Below are positions 16,329-23,931 of a stretch of 64,000 nt of DNA, in pieces (position 1 is the stretch's first letter; each line of letters opens with the position of its first letter). The stretch is taken from the NCBI GenBank assembly GCA_039196965.1, contig JBCCUK010000002.1, forward strand, positions 124,001-188,000, read 5' to 3'. A program made the translations under genes and the position numbers. The notes beneath the pieces were generated by a model. The model was not told where the DNA came from. It did not search any database and was given only the letters and a program-made list of their open reading frames with translations. This DNA comes from CALLCD01 sp039196965 (lineage in GTDB: Bacteria; Pseudomonadota; Alphaproteobacteria; Caulobacterales; Hyphomonadaceae).

Positions 16329-17006
16329 TTAGGCGCTGCAGTTCTCGGCTACCCATGTCCTCATTCGGTCTGTGTCGAGCAGCTGAATGTGACCGTAGCC
16401 TAATTTTATGAGGCCAATGTCGGAAAGTTGTTTCAAAGCAGTGCTTAAAGACGCGCGAGAGACGCCCAGCGTGAAGGCAAGGTCTGACTGACGGCATTCA
16501 AAGGTATGCAATCCGCCATCCATTTGCGTCAGGGTAAAGATTGCCTTTGCGACGCGCTCTCTCATCGGCAAGCGGCGCATTGCGTCCATCATCTCTAGCA
16601 AGCGATGGGTGCGGATCAGTGATGTGGTGAGAAGGGCGCGTGCGATGTCGGGCTCGGCCTCATAGAGCCTGTTGAATACAGCGGCAGAGATCTGATTAAT
16701 CTGAGTGGGTCCCGAAGCGGAGACGTCGTGTGTGCGAGGCAGATCGACAAAAAGTGTGAACTCACCAAAGGTCTGACCAGGGCCAAACTGGGTCGTCATC
16801 ACGAAAGAACCGTCTTCTCCATAGATGCCGACTTTGACGCTGCCTGACACGACAATTGAGATCCCGCGCTTCATATCACCGCGATTGTGGATCAGCTGGC
16901 CATCATCATAGGTCATAATTGTGCCGGCGCGTATGATCTCTCCAATCAGCCTCTCAGGGAGACTGTCCATGAAGCTCGGCGTGTTGGCGCTAAGGAGGTC
17001 CAGCAT
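16329..17006 (-). CDS. Crp/Fnr-family transcriptional regulator
   Basis: 225 residues. An N-terminal cyclic-nucleotide-binding-like beta-roll runs to about 120 (GQTFGEFTLFVDLPRTHDVSA). A dimerisation helix follows, then a winged helix (QSDLAFTLGVSRASLSTALKQLSDIGLI). There are no clustered N-terminal cysteines, so it is not an oxygen-sensing FNR; the effector is unknown. Its promoter region, shared with the divergent hydroxylase gene, holds a CRP-like TGT-N10-ACA site. A decayed copy of its first 56 codons lies inverted at 21863-22033. The neighbourhood suggests it controls the oxygenase cluster. Confidence 0.9.
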   Translation of the reverse strand: MLDLLSANTPSFMDSLPERLIGEIIRAGTIMTYDDGQLIHNRGDMKRGISIVVSGSVKVGIYGEDGSFVMTTQFGPGQTFGEFTLFVDLPRTHDVSASGPTQINQISAAVFNRLYEAEPDIARALLTTSLIRTHRLLEMMDAMRRLPMRERVAKAIFTLTQMDGGLHTFECRQSDLAFTLGVSRASLSTALKQLSDIGLIKLGYGHIQLLDTDRMRTWVAENCSA

Positions 17007-17012
17007 CCTTAA

Positions 17013-17040
17013 AATGTATAAAATTGGACATTCATGCGCA
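17013..17040. promoter_or_regulatory. Crp-type operator in the crp/hydroxylase divergent promoter (inverted-repeat copy 1)
   Basis: AATGT (17013-17017) and ACATT (17028-17032) form an inverted repeat with 10 bases between, which is the TGT-N10-ACA geometry of CRP/FNR-family sites. The 28 bases 17013-17040 occur again, identical but inverted, at 21829-21856 in front of the monooxygenase gene. The site lies 7 bases upstream of the crp start and about 65 bases before the hydroxylase start, so the local Crp-like protein could control itself and the enzymes. Confidence 0.55.
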
Positions 17041-17098
17041 AGCGCTGCTGATACAGATGAACCAAAATGAAGACAAAACGCGCTTTGGGAGAGATGAG

Positions 17099-17920
17099 AT
17101 GAAGTCAGAAGTTTCCGTCATTTTGGGAATATTCGTTGGGTTCATTCTGGTCGAGATCCTGTTTACCGGATTCTTCAAGAAACCCGGTCAAAAGCAATCG
17201 GATGGGATTGTTGAGCTTATCTCGACAGGTGTGCTGACACTGATCACGCAGCCACTCGTTGCCGCTGGTGGGTTTGCTGTCGCCGCTTTTCTGGTGCCTG
17301 GTGCGGCAGACATTTTAAAAGGGTGGCATTTTCTGGCTGTCTTCGGGCTATTTCTGATCTTTGATGATCTCACCCAATACTGGTGGCACCGTCTTTCTCA
17401 TACACTGCCCTGGCTCTACAAATTGCACCGCCCACACCACAATGCGGAATACCTGTCGATCCGCATCGTTTATCGCAACAACATATTTTACTACGCATTG
17501 ATGCCGGGCCTCTGGCTTTCAGGCGCGCTGATCTATCTCGGGGGTGGCTGGGTCTACGCTGTCTATTTGGTCATCAAAATGTCGGTGATTTTTGGGGCGC
17601 ATTCCGATGTTCGCTGGGACGAGCCGCTTTACAAAATCAAATGGCTATCGCCCGTTATGTGGGTTGTCGAGCGGACGATCTCCACGCCCGCGACACACAG
17701 CGCACACCATGGCAAGCATGCCGCCGACGGCGTGACGAACTATCATGGCAACTATGGCAATCTCCTCTTCTTCTGGGACGTTTTATTCGGCACCGCAAAA
17801 ATTACGCGTCGGTATCCGGAGAAGATCGGTGTTGAGAATCTTCCCGAAACCAGCGTTGCCGAGCAATTGATCTGGCCGCTCGCAAGGGTGCCCAAAACTG
17901 CATCTGCTTCAGCCGAGTGA
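17099..17920 (+). CDS. Sterol desaturase / fatty acid hydroxylase family protein
   Basis: Membrane di-iron hydroxylase family; 273 residues from ATG 17099, chosen for GGGAG 7 bases upstream (a longer frame starts at 17024 inside the operator region). All three histidine boxes are present: HRLSH, HRPHH and HSAHH, with four or so membrane helices (for example VILGIFVGFILVEILF and LVAAGGFAVAAFLV). Substrates in this family include sterols, hopanoids, carotenoids and fatty acids. It is divergent from crp, and its neighbours (a Baeyer-Villiger-type monooxygenase and an SDR) suggest oxidation of a hydrophobic, perhaps terpenoid, substrate. That is inference. Confidence 0.85.
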   Translation: MKSEVSVILGIFVGFILVEILFTGFFKKPGQKQSDGIVELISTGVLTLITQPLVAAGGFAVAAFLVPGAADILKGWHFLAVFGLFLIFDDLTQYWWHRLSHTLPWLYKLHRPHHNAEYLSIRIVYRNNIFYYALMPGLWLSGALIYLGGGWVYAVYLVIKMSVIFGAHSDVRWDEPLYKIKWLSPVMWVVERTISTPATHSAHHGKHAADGVTNYHGNYGNLLFFWDVLFGTAKITRRYPEKIGVENLPETSVAEQLIWPLARVPKTASASAE

Positions 17921-18013
17921 AGATATGCTGAGCGTCCCGTATCTGGGAGGTTCGCCGCGTGCGGCAATCGCATGCGTGCTTAATCTGAAGGCATTCGCCA
18001 GTACACCAAGCTT

Positions 18014-19411
18014 CTAGCCCGTTCGCGTGATGGGCGGCGGTGTCCAAAGCTCATCTAGGACGCGCTGCTGGGGAAGGTATGTCCGAAAAACGCATTTGAA
18101 GGCCACATCGGGCGTCGGCATCCAAACATGTGTGGCATCGCGTGGCCGTTCGCGTTGAAACGCCAAAACAATTGATCCATCCGGCTGATATATCAGACCG
18201 TTATTATGGGAGTTTATGGCGTATCTGTTCAGTTCGTTCTCATAGAAGTAGAACCGCTGGTCCGGAGAGATCGCGTACATGCTGAGCGACCAAAAGGCGT
18301 CGGCGGGCACGCCCTCTACCGGTATCACCATTTCATAGGATGTGTTGCCTTCAAGCGGCGCGCCGGTGGCATCAGTTGAGCTTCTGAAATAAATCGCTTC
18401 CTCGGCAGTGAGAGCGCCAAATCCGGTCAGGGCCGTTCCGGCGCGAACTTCGTCGTTGGTCCCATAATTACCCAGAATGAGCGGCGGTTTACTCCAACCT
18501 GTTTCGGTCTTTTCGAGTGCTTCAATCTGCGCCGATATCCGGCTCTCGACCTGTTCCACCGCGCCCGTCCAGACACGTTTTTTAAGTGCTGAAAGACGCT
18601 CAAAAGCGTCCAGTTCACCGGGTAAAATGCCAAAGTCTTCGAACTGGGAGGCGCGCGCGGTGTGAGGTGCGACGGAGTTTCGTCCCAGAATTTCATTTGT
18701 CAGAGCCAGGAAGTTCTTTGCATCCGGTCGCTCTGATGGCCGGATCAGAAAAGGCTTTGCAATGGCACTGCGGTTTACAGGGCGGACGCTGATTTGCGAC
18801 TGGACGGATCGAGCATCCTCAAGGTCTTGCGTCCCAGCGACAAATACACGTCCCAACATCCAAACATCGTTTGATTGAAGCCTAATCGGTTCAATGCCCT
18901 CTGGAACATCCACAGACTGTCCCGGTCCGATGATCCAGAACCGCCCACCGCGTCCTGCCGTTGCTCTGGACCCGATATAGGCGACCTGATCGTTAAAGGG
19001 GTCCATGAACGCTACTGAAACGTATCTGTCTTGTGACTCCGGCGCAAAAAGCTCAATCGGTCCAACCGAGAGGTCGAGCACCGCCGAGGTGTATAGCGTG
19101 TCATTATTGGGGGTTGTTACCGCGCGGGACGACGGATCGCTTAGCTCGCGAACATGGAGCTCGCGATTGATTAATGGTTCGCCATTCCAGTCAGGATACT
19201 GCACTTTGACCCGCTCTGGATCGAAAAGTCCATTTCCCGAAACTTGCCCGGAGAGAATCTGAATTCTGCTGGCAAATTCATGGGGTCCAAAGGCGTAGAG
19301 CAAGGGCGCGCGGATATCGCTTGCAAGGGAGGAAACGCGATATAGTTCGGCTCCCCCCACCAGGGCAGCGAAAGCGCCTCCGCCAACCAAAACTGATCGT
19401 CTCGAAATCAT
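18014..19411 (-). CDS. Exported DUF1254/DUF1214 protein
   Basis: 465 residues from ATG 19411 (AGGGAG upstream). The N-terminus MISRRSVLVGGGAFAALVGG has twin arginines, indicating Tat export. The DUF1254 domain shows TPNNDTLYTSAVLDLS. The C-terminal DUF1214 domain shows YFRSSTDATGAPLEGNTSYEM, FWSLSMYAISPDQRFY and QPDGSIVLAFQRERP. The biochemical role of these paired domains is unknown. It is the third gene of a minus-strand unit after the monooxygenase and SDR, and is convergent with the hydroxylase gene. Confidence 0.88.
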   Translation of the reverse strand: MISRRSVLVGGGAFAALVGGAELYRVSSLASDIRAPLLYAFGPHEFASRIQILSGQVSGNGLFDPERVKVQYPDWNGEPLINRELHVRELSDPSSRAVTTPNNDTLYTSAVLDLSVGPIELFAPESQDRYVSVAFMDPFNDQVAYIGSRATAGRGGRFWIIGPGQSVDVPEGIEPIRLQSNDVWMLGRVFVAGTQDLEDARSVQSQISVRPVNRSAIAKPFLIRPSERPDAKNFLALTNEILGRNSVAPHTARASQFEDFGILPGELDAFERLSALKKRVWTGAVEQVESRISAQIEALEKTETGWSKPPLILGNYGTNDEVRAGTALTGFGALTAEEAIYFRSSTDATGAPLEGNTSYEMVIPVEGVPADAFWSLSMYAISPDQRFYFYENELNRYAINSHNNGLIYQPDGSIVLAFQRERPRDATHVWMPTPDVAFKCVFRTYLPQQRVLDELWTPPPITRTG

Positions 19412-19430
19412 TGGATGAGTCTCCCTGTCT

Positions 19431-20285
19431 CTATGTGTCGGCGACAAGTTCGCGCTGCATTCGCCTGTTCAGAATTTTCAGATATCCTGTCGGAAAAATG
19501 CGGACGATTTTGTCGAGGAGTTTTGCTTGTCGTGTAATGACGATCCGGTTTTTGCCGCCTGCCACTCCGCGTAAAATGTCGAGAGCGGCCTTGTCGGCTG
19601 GATAGGTCAGAAGCTTTTTCTCGTAGAGTTCAAGTTGTCTCTCACGAAGCGCTTGCACGTCCGGCGTTTTATCTGATGGCTCGTCACTATTGGCTCTCGC
19701 AATATTGGTTTTGATGCCGCCTGGGTGGACACAAACAATCTGGATGGGGTGATCGTGCAGAAGGGCATCTGCTCGCAAGGCTTCGGTTAGACCGCGAACG
19801 CCAAATTTCGTGGCGCAATAGATCGGCAATCCAGGCATGCCGGCAAATCCGTTGAGGCTTGAGATATTGATCAGCTTGCCGTCGCCGGATGTCTGAAGGC
19901 GTGGTAAGAATGCCCTCGATCCATGCAACACTCCAAGCAGATTAATATCGATCACGCGCTGAATAAGCGCCTCGGACATTTCGGTAAGCTCTCCCTTTCC
20001 GGAAATCCCTGCATTATTGTAGAGCTGGTGCACGCGGCCAAAATGGGCCTCAACTTTCTCCGCGTATTTGTAGATCGACGCATGGTCTGCGACATCCAAG
20101 CGCGTGGCGTGAACCTCTGCGCCAAGGTTTATCGCATCTTGCTTGGTCTCGGCTAGCTGGTTCTCATCAATGTCGGACAAGGCGAGATTGGCTCCACACC
20201 GCGCCAGTGCGAGTGCTAATTCTCGGCCGATACCCCCTGCAGCGCCTGTAACAACGCAGGTTTTGCCTTCGAAAACGTGTCTCAT
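19431..20285 (-). CDS. Short-chain dehydrogenase/reductase (oxygenase cluster)
   Basis: Classical SDR, 284 residues, with start at 20285 overlapping the monooxygenase stop (ATGA). Cofactor motif VTGAAGGIG near residue 12, NNAGISG, catalytic Ser in NISSLNG and Tyr-Lys in YCATK are visible. D-I-D-E after the second strand favours NAD(H) over NADP(H). The C-terminal extension of about 60 residues (AALDILRGVAGGKNRIVI, then RIFPTGYLKILN) occurs in SDRs that sit beside flavin monooxygenases. The likely role is alcohol/ketone interconversion on the same substrate as the Baeyer-Villiger enzyme. Confidence 0.88.
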   Translation of the reverse strand: MRHVFEGKTCVVTGAAGGIGRELALALARCGANLALSDIDENQLAETKQDAINLGAEVHATRLDVADHASIYKYAEKVEAHFGRVHQLYNNAGISGKGELTEMSEALIQRVIDINLLGVLHGSRAFLPRLQTSGDGKLINISSLNGFAGMPGLPIYCATKFGVRGLTEALRADALLHDHPIQIVCVHPGGIKTNIARANSDEPSDKTPDVQALRERQLELYEKKLLTYPADKAALDILRGVAGGKNRIVITRQAKLLDKIVRIFPTGYLKILNRRMQRELVADT

Positions 20286-21778
20286 GCGGCTTCCGCCTCT
20301 GTGGTCGGCTTCGCACGTCCGGGAGTGCGCAATGTGAGGGCGGGATCGAGCACAGGCCGTTTCTTGAGCGATCCACGATCCGCCATGTAATTCAGCGTCA
20401 TTTCCCAAGGGTATCCCTCGCCTTGCTTAGGAAGCTCGTCCAGAGCGCGAAGCACATAGCCTGCTTTGAAATCAAGAAGGGGCCTTGTTTGCGCCACCTC
20501 GCCAGGAGCGACTGGCACACAAATGGATTGACGTTCGACGTCCATGGCCTTGATCAGATCACATAGATACCGGCACAGAATATCGACTTTTAGCGTCCAA
20601 GATGAATTTGTGTAGCCGATAGCAAATGCGAAGTTCGGCACATCGCTCAGCATCATACCGCGGAACACCAGTGATGACGGGATGTCCACGATCTCGCCGT
20701 CAACATGCAACGGAATGTTGCCAAGCATTTTCAGCTTCAATCCGGTTGCTACGATCACGGTATCCGCTAGCACCAGCTCACCGGATTTCATTCGCACGCC
20801 ATTCGCTTCAAGCTGATCAATCTCACCGGTCTCGATCGTTGCATTGCCATTCCTTATGGCGTCAAAAAAGTCACCATCTGGCGCAGCACATAGGCGTTGA
20901 TCCCAAGGGTTATAAGGCGGGCTAAAGTGCGTATCGACGGCGTAGTTATCGGGCAGAAGCTTTGTGTTCGCCTTACGAATTAAGCGCCGTGCACGCTCCG
21001 GAAACCGCTGACAGAAGAGATAAAAGTAGCGCTGCACACGCGTATTCTTCCAGCGCATAATCGCATGTATCGTTTTGGCGGGTAAAAAGGCCTTCAGGAA
21101 TTTTGCGAGACCATCCTGTTTGGGACGCGCCAGGACATAACTCGGTGTGCGCTGGATTTGCGTCACATGTTCCGCTGTTTCTGCCATTTCGGGAAGGAGC
21201 GTTATGGCTGTTGCACCGCTGCCGATAATCGCAACGCGTTTGCCGGCATACTCATAATTTTCCGGCCAGAATTGCGGGTGAATGAGGTCGCCGGCAAAGC
21301 TGCTTTCGCCTGGAAATTCAGGCCGAAACGCTTCCTCATAATCATAGTAGCCGGTTGCCGAGAACACCCAGCGGCACTTGGCGTGGATCAGACCCGATGG
21401 ACCTTGAACAACCAGGGTCCAGAGACCGATATCACTGTCCCAGTTGGCGCTAACCACGCGGTGCCGATACTTGATTTTGTCCGTGACGCCATATTCATCG
21501 GCAGTCTCGCGAAGATAGTCCATGATTTCGCTTGCCGATGCGATCGAATTCGGGCTCGCCCAGGGTTTGAAATCATAAGAGAAGGTATAAAGGTCTGAGT
21601 CTGAGCGTATTCCCGGATACTTAAACAGATCCCAGGTCCCACCGAGATCGTCACGCGCCTCGACAATTGCCCATGTTTTTTCAGGTAGCTCTCGGGATAA
21701 ATGGCAGGCGCAGCCGATGCCCGAAATGCCTGCGCCGATGATCAAAACATCCAATATGTCTGTGTCGAGCCTCGACAT
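20282..21778 (-). CDS. Flavin-containing monooxygenase, Baeyer-Villiger type (EthA-like)
   Basis: 498 residues. FAD Rossmann motif GAGISG starts near residue 15, and the NADPH motif GSGATA is near 185. Between them FAGDLIHPQFWP fits the Baeyer-Villiger fingerprint FxGxxxHxxxW(P/D). GGTWDLFKYPGIRSDSD is the family's FAD-side segment. Such enzymes turn ketones into esters or lactones. It leads the minus-strand operon with the SDR (4-base overlap) and the DUF1254 protein. The start is about 60 bases from the inverted copy of the Crp-type operator. Confidence 0.92.
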   Translation of the reverse strand: MSRLDTDILDVLIIGAGISGIGCACHLSRELPEKTWAIVEARDDLGGTWDLFKYPGIRSDSDLYTFSYDFKPWASPNSIASASEIMDYLRETADEYGVTDKIKYRHRVVSANWDSDIGLWTLVVQGPSGLIHAKCRWVFSATGYYDYEEAFRPEFPGESSFAGDLIHPQFWPENYEYAGKRVAIIGSGATAITLLPEMAETAEHVTQIQRTPSYVLARPKQDGLAKFLKAFLPAKTIHAIMRWKNTRVQRYFYLFCQRFPERARRLIRKANTKLLPDNYAVDTHFSPPYNPWDQRLCAAPDGDFFDAIRNGNATIETGEIDQLEANGVRMKSGELVLADTVIVATGLKLKMLGNIPLHVDGEIVDIPSSLVFRGMMLSDVPNFAFAIGYTNSSWTLKVDILCRYLCDLIKAMDVERQSICVPVAPGEVAQTRPLLDFKAGYVLRALDELPKQGEGYPWEMTLNYMADRGSLKKRPVLDPALTLRTPGRAKPTTEAEAA

Positions 21779-21828
21779 ATTTCAAATTCTCCGTCGCTAA
21801 ATTTGAACTCCCTCCTATCAGCGCCGCC

Positions 21829-21856
21829 TGCGCATGAATGTCCAATTTTATACATT
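21829..21856. promoter_or_regulatory. Crp-type operator before the monooxygenase operon (inverted-repeat copy 2)
   Basis: Exact inverted copy (28 of 28 bases) of 17013-17040, including TGT (21839-21841), a 10-base spacer and ACA (21852-21854). It lies 51-78 bases upstream of the monooxygenase start and just before the crp remnant. Two operons facing each other with identical candidate sites suggest co-regulation by the Crp-like protein at 16329. Confidence 0.55.
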
Positions 21857-21862
21857 CTGAGA

Positions 21863-22033
21863 ATACTGGATCTCTTTAGCGCAAATACGCCGATCTTCGT
21901 GGGCAGGCTTCCCGAGATGCTGGGTGAAGAAATTATGCGCGCAGGAACAATCAAGACCCATGCTGATGGTCAGCTGATCCAAAATCGCGTTGGTGCGAAG
22001 TGTGAGATCTCAATTTTCAAATCAGACGACTAA
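21863..22033 (+). pseudogene. Decayed 5' fragment of a crp-like gene
   Basis: Fifty-six codons similar to the N-terminus of the regulator at 16329-17006 (about 32 of the first 51 residues identical; shared SANTP, RAGTI and DGQLI). The position of the start codon is ATA instead of ATG, and the frame stops after the first beta-strands of the sensor domain; the DNA-binding part is absent. It is inverted relative to the intact gene, with the promoter-operator copy retained. Confidence 0.8.
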
Positions 22034-22096
22034 GCAACCGTTGGCATTTCGCTGGCTCATGATCATTTTGACAATGAGTAATTTAGAATGACGTGT

Positions 22097-22255
22097 GTCT
22101 TAAACTCGTCCCACAACGGCCTCTGACGGCAACCGTCTCCATGACTTCTATTGGCGAGTTTTCGCCGTCGACGATCACTCGAGCTTTGGTCTGCGAAGCG
22201 TGCAAAAGCTGCTGTTAGAAACAGTTGCCGATGGGTCGTAAACTGGCCCGTTAGC
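22097..22255 (+). repeat. Dispersed ~160-bp repeat, copy C
   Basis: Direct repeat of copy A (11520-11685): 57 identical bases at 22152-22208, with diverged flanks sharing blocks such as GTCGTAAA and GGCCC near the right end. It runs up to the apaG stop codon. The 217-base gap 22034-22250 otherwise shows only the tail after the crp remnant and a short ATGA-type hairpin. The element type is not recognised. Confidence 0.8.
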
Positions 22256-22655
22256 TCGGCTGGCGTTTTTCGTGGGGGCTGTCGAGGGAGAAGGTAGGGA
22301 TGGTAGCTGTTAGCGTTGAGCCATCTGCATCCACAAGATCATAACAACCGCCCATCATGCCTGACGGGGTAGAGAGGGGCGCACCTGATGTATAGCGGAA
22401 GGTCTGACCTGGCTTCAACGTAGGCTGCTGGCCGACCACGCCTTCGCCATCCACGGTCTGCGTCTGGCCCATGGCATCAACGATTTGCCAGTGGCGCTGA
22501 ACAAGCTGCCAGGTACGTTCCGAAGCGTTTTCAACTTCAATCTGATAGGCCCAGACGAAGCGGTTTTCAGCCGGTTTTGACTCCGATGCGAGCCAAGTCG
22601 GGCGGACGCGGACGATAATCCCGTCCGTGGTCGCTTCGTATGGGAAGGTCGTCAT
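22251..22655 (-). CDS. apaG: ApaG domain protein
   Basis: 134 residues, an immunoglobulin-like beta-sandwich (DUF525). Diagnostic segments are YQIEVENASERTWQLVQRHW, GEGVVGQQPTLKPGQTFRYTSGAPLSTPSGMMGGCY. ApaG was linked genetically to cobalt resistance and magnesium efflux in enterobacteria, but its molecular role is unsettled. It begins 12 bases after metZ on the same strand and is probably co-transcribed. The stop codon borders repeat copy C. Confidence 0.93.
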   Translation of the reverse strand: MTTFPYEATTDGIIVRVRPTWLASESKPAENRFVWAYQIEVENASERTWQLVQRHWQIVDAMGQTQTVDGEGVVGQQPTLKPGQTFRYTSGAPLSTPSGMMGGCYDLVDADGSTLTATIPTFSLDSPHEKRQPS

Positions 22656-22667
22656 CGCTGCGACACC

Positions 22668-23870
22668 TCAGATCGCGCTCAAGGCGTTTATGAGATCGGC
22701 CTCAAGATCATCGACGTCTTCAAGGCCGACCGAGAGGCGCACCCAGCTCTGATCGAGACCCATGGCGGCCTGCTCCTCATCGGTGAGGGCGCGGTGGGTG
22801 GTCGTGCAGGGATGGCAGGCGAGTGACTTTGAGTCGCCGAGATTGTTGCAGATGTCCACGATCTGGAGGGCATTCAGAAAGCGGAAGGCTTCCTTCTGCC
22901 CGCCTTTGACGGAGAGCGCCAGCATCGTGCCGCCGCTCGACATCTGGCGAATATGGACGGCGTGGTGCGGGTGGTCGGCGCGGCCCGGATAACGGACGGC
23001 CTGCACGTTTGGATGCGCGGCGATGGCGTCGGCAAGGCGGGCGGCACTGGCGCTCGCAGCATTCACGCGCAGCTCCAGCGTCTCGATGCCTTTCAGGATA
23101 ACCCAGGCATTGAAGGGGGCGGCGGCTGGCCCTGTATGGCGAAGATAGGGGTCGTAGACCTCGACCATGTATTCGTCTTCGCAGAGGATCGCCCCGGCCA
23201 TCACACGGCCCTGGCCATCCATATGTTTCGTTGCAGAGTAAACGACCACATCTGCGCCGAGCTCCAGCGGGCGCTGAAGCACAGGTGTGGCAAAGACATT
23301 GTCGACGATCAGGCGTGCACCTGCCTTGCGGCACAGCTCCGCCACGGCGGGGATATCTATCCCGTCGAGCAATGGATTGGCTGGGCTTTCGATCAGCACC
23401 AGCTTTGTCGGCTTCGAGAGGGCTCTTGCCCAGGCGTCCATATCCGCCCCGTCGACAAGTTCCGTATCAACGCCGTACTTCGGCAGGAGATTGGCGACAA
23501 TCCACCGGCAGGAGCCGAAAAGCGCCGTCGCCGCCACGACGCGGTCGCCCTGCTCGACGGGCGCGATGACCGCCGAAGAGATCGCCCCCATGCCGGAGGA
23601 GGTGACCCGGCAGGTCTCCGCCCCCTCGATCAAGGCAAGACGCTGTTCCAGCATCTCCACGGTTGGGCTGCCATAGCGCGAATAGACAAAGCCTTCTTCA
23701 TCGCCAGTCATCCTTGCCGCGGCCTGCTCGGCGCTGTCATAGGCATAACCGGATGTCAGATAGAGCGCTTCGGAGATTTCGCCGTGCTGCGAGCGGTTGA
23801 GCCCGCCCCGCACTGCTCGGGTTGCCGGTTTCCAGTTCGGTTTGGGGTCTTTTCCTGCCGAATCTGCCAT
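22668..23870 (-). CDS. metZ: O-succinylhomoserine sulfhydrylase MetZ
   Basis: PLP enzyme of methionine synthesis that makes homocysteine directly from O-succinylhomoserine and sulfide. 400 residues from ATG 23870 (GGAAGG upstream). PLP Lys215 lies in YSATKHMDGQGR. Other Cys/Met-metabolism family blocks are YSRYGSPT, SSGMGAIS and SLACHPCTTTHRAL. Its start is 61 bases from the divergent dcd start. The related O-acetylhomoserine enzyme and cystathionine gamma-synthase share the fold; the overall match and alphaproteobacterial apaG linkage favour MetZ. Confidence 0.9.
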   Translation of the reverse strand: MADSAGKDPKPNWKPATRAVRGGLNRSQHGEISEALYLTSGYAYDSAEQAAARMTGDEEGFVYSRYGSPTVEMLEQRLALIEGAETCRVTSSGMGAISSAVIAPVEQGDRVVAATALFGSCRWIVANLLPKYGVDTELVDGADMDAWARALSKPTKLVLIESPANPLLDGIDIPAVAELCRKAGARLIVDNVFATPVLQRPLELGADVVVYSATKHMDGQGRVMAGAILCEDEYMVEVYDPYLRHTGPAAAPFNAWVILKGIETLELRVNAASASAARLADAIAAHPNVQAVRYPGRADHPHHAVHIRQMSSGGTMLALSVKGGQKEAFRFLNALQIVDICNNLGDSKSLACHPCTTTHRALTDEEQAAMGLDQSWVRLSVGLEDVDDLEADLINALSAI

Positions 23871-23931
23871 AGGTGAACCTTCCAAGATCAAGCCTGAGGT
23901 CTTAGGAGTACAGGGCAAGAAGGGTCAAGTC

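Noticed and set aside
11520..22255. Integron cassette array (repeats as attC sites)
   Set aside because: Repeats occur at block boundaries as in cassettes, but I could not find paired RYYYAAC/GTTRRRY core sites or an integrase, and blocks contain multi-gene units in both orientations.
22953..23876. 307-codon plus-strand frame opposite metZ
   Set aside because: Shadow of the metZ coding strand in GC-rich DNA; no motif, and metZ is complete.
23797..23931. N-terminal extension of dcd by 45 codons
   Set aside because: Overlaps the divergent metZ start region and does not match the family; ATG 23932 with AAGG fits the known N-terminus.
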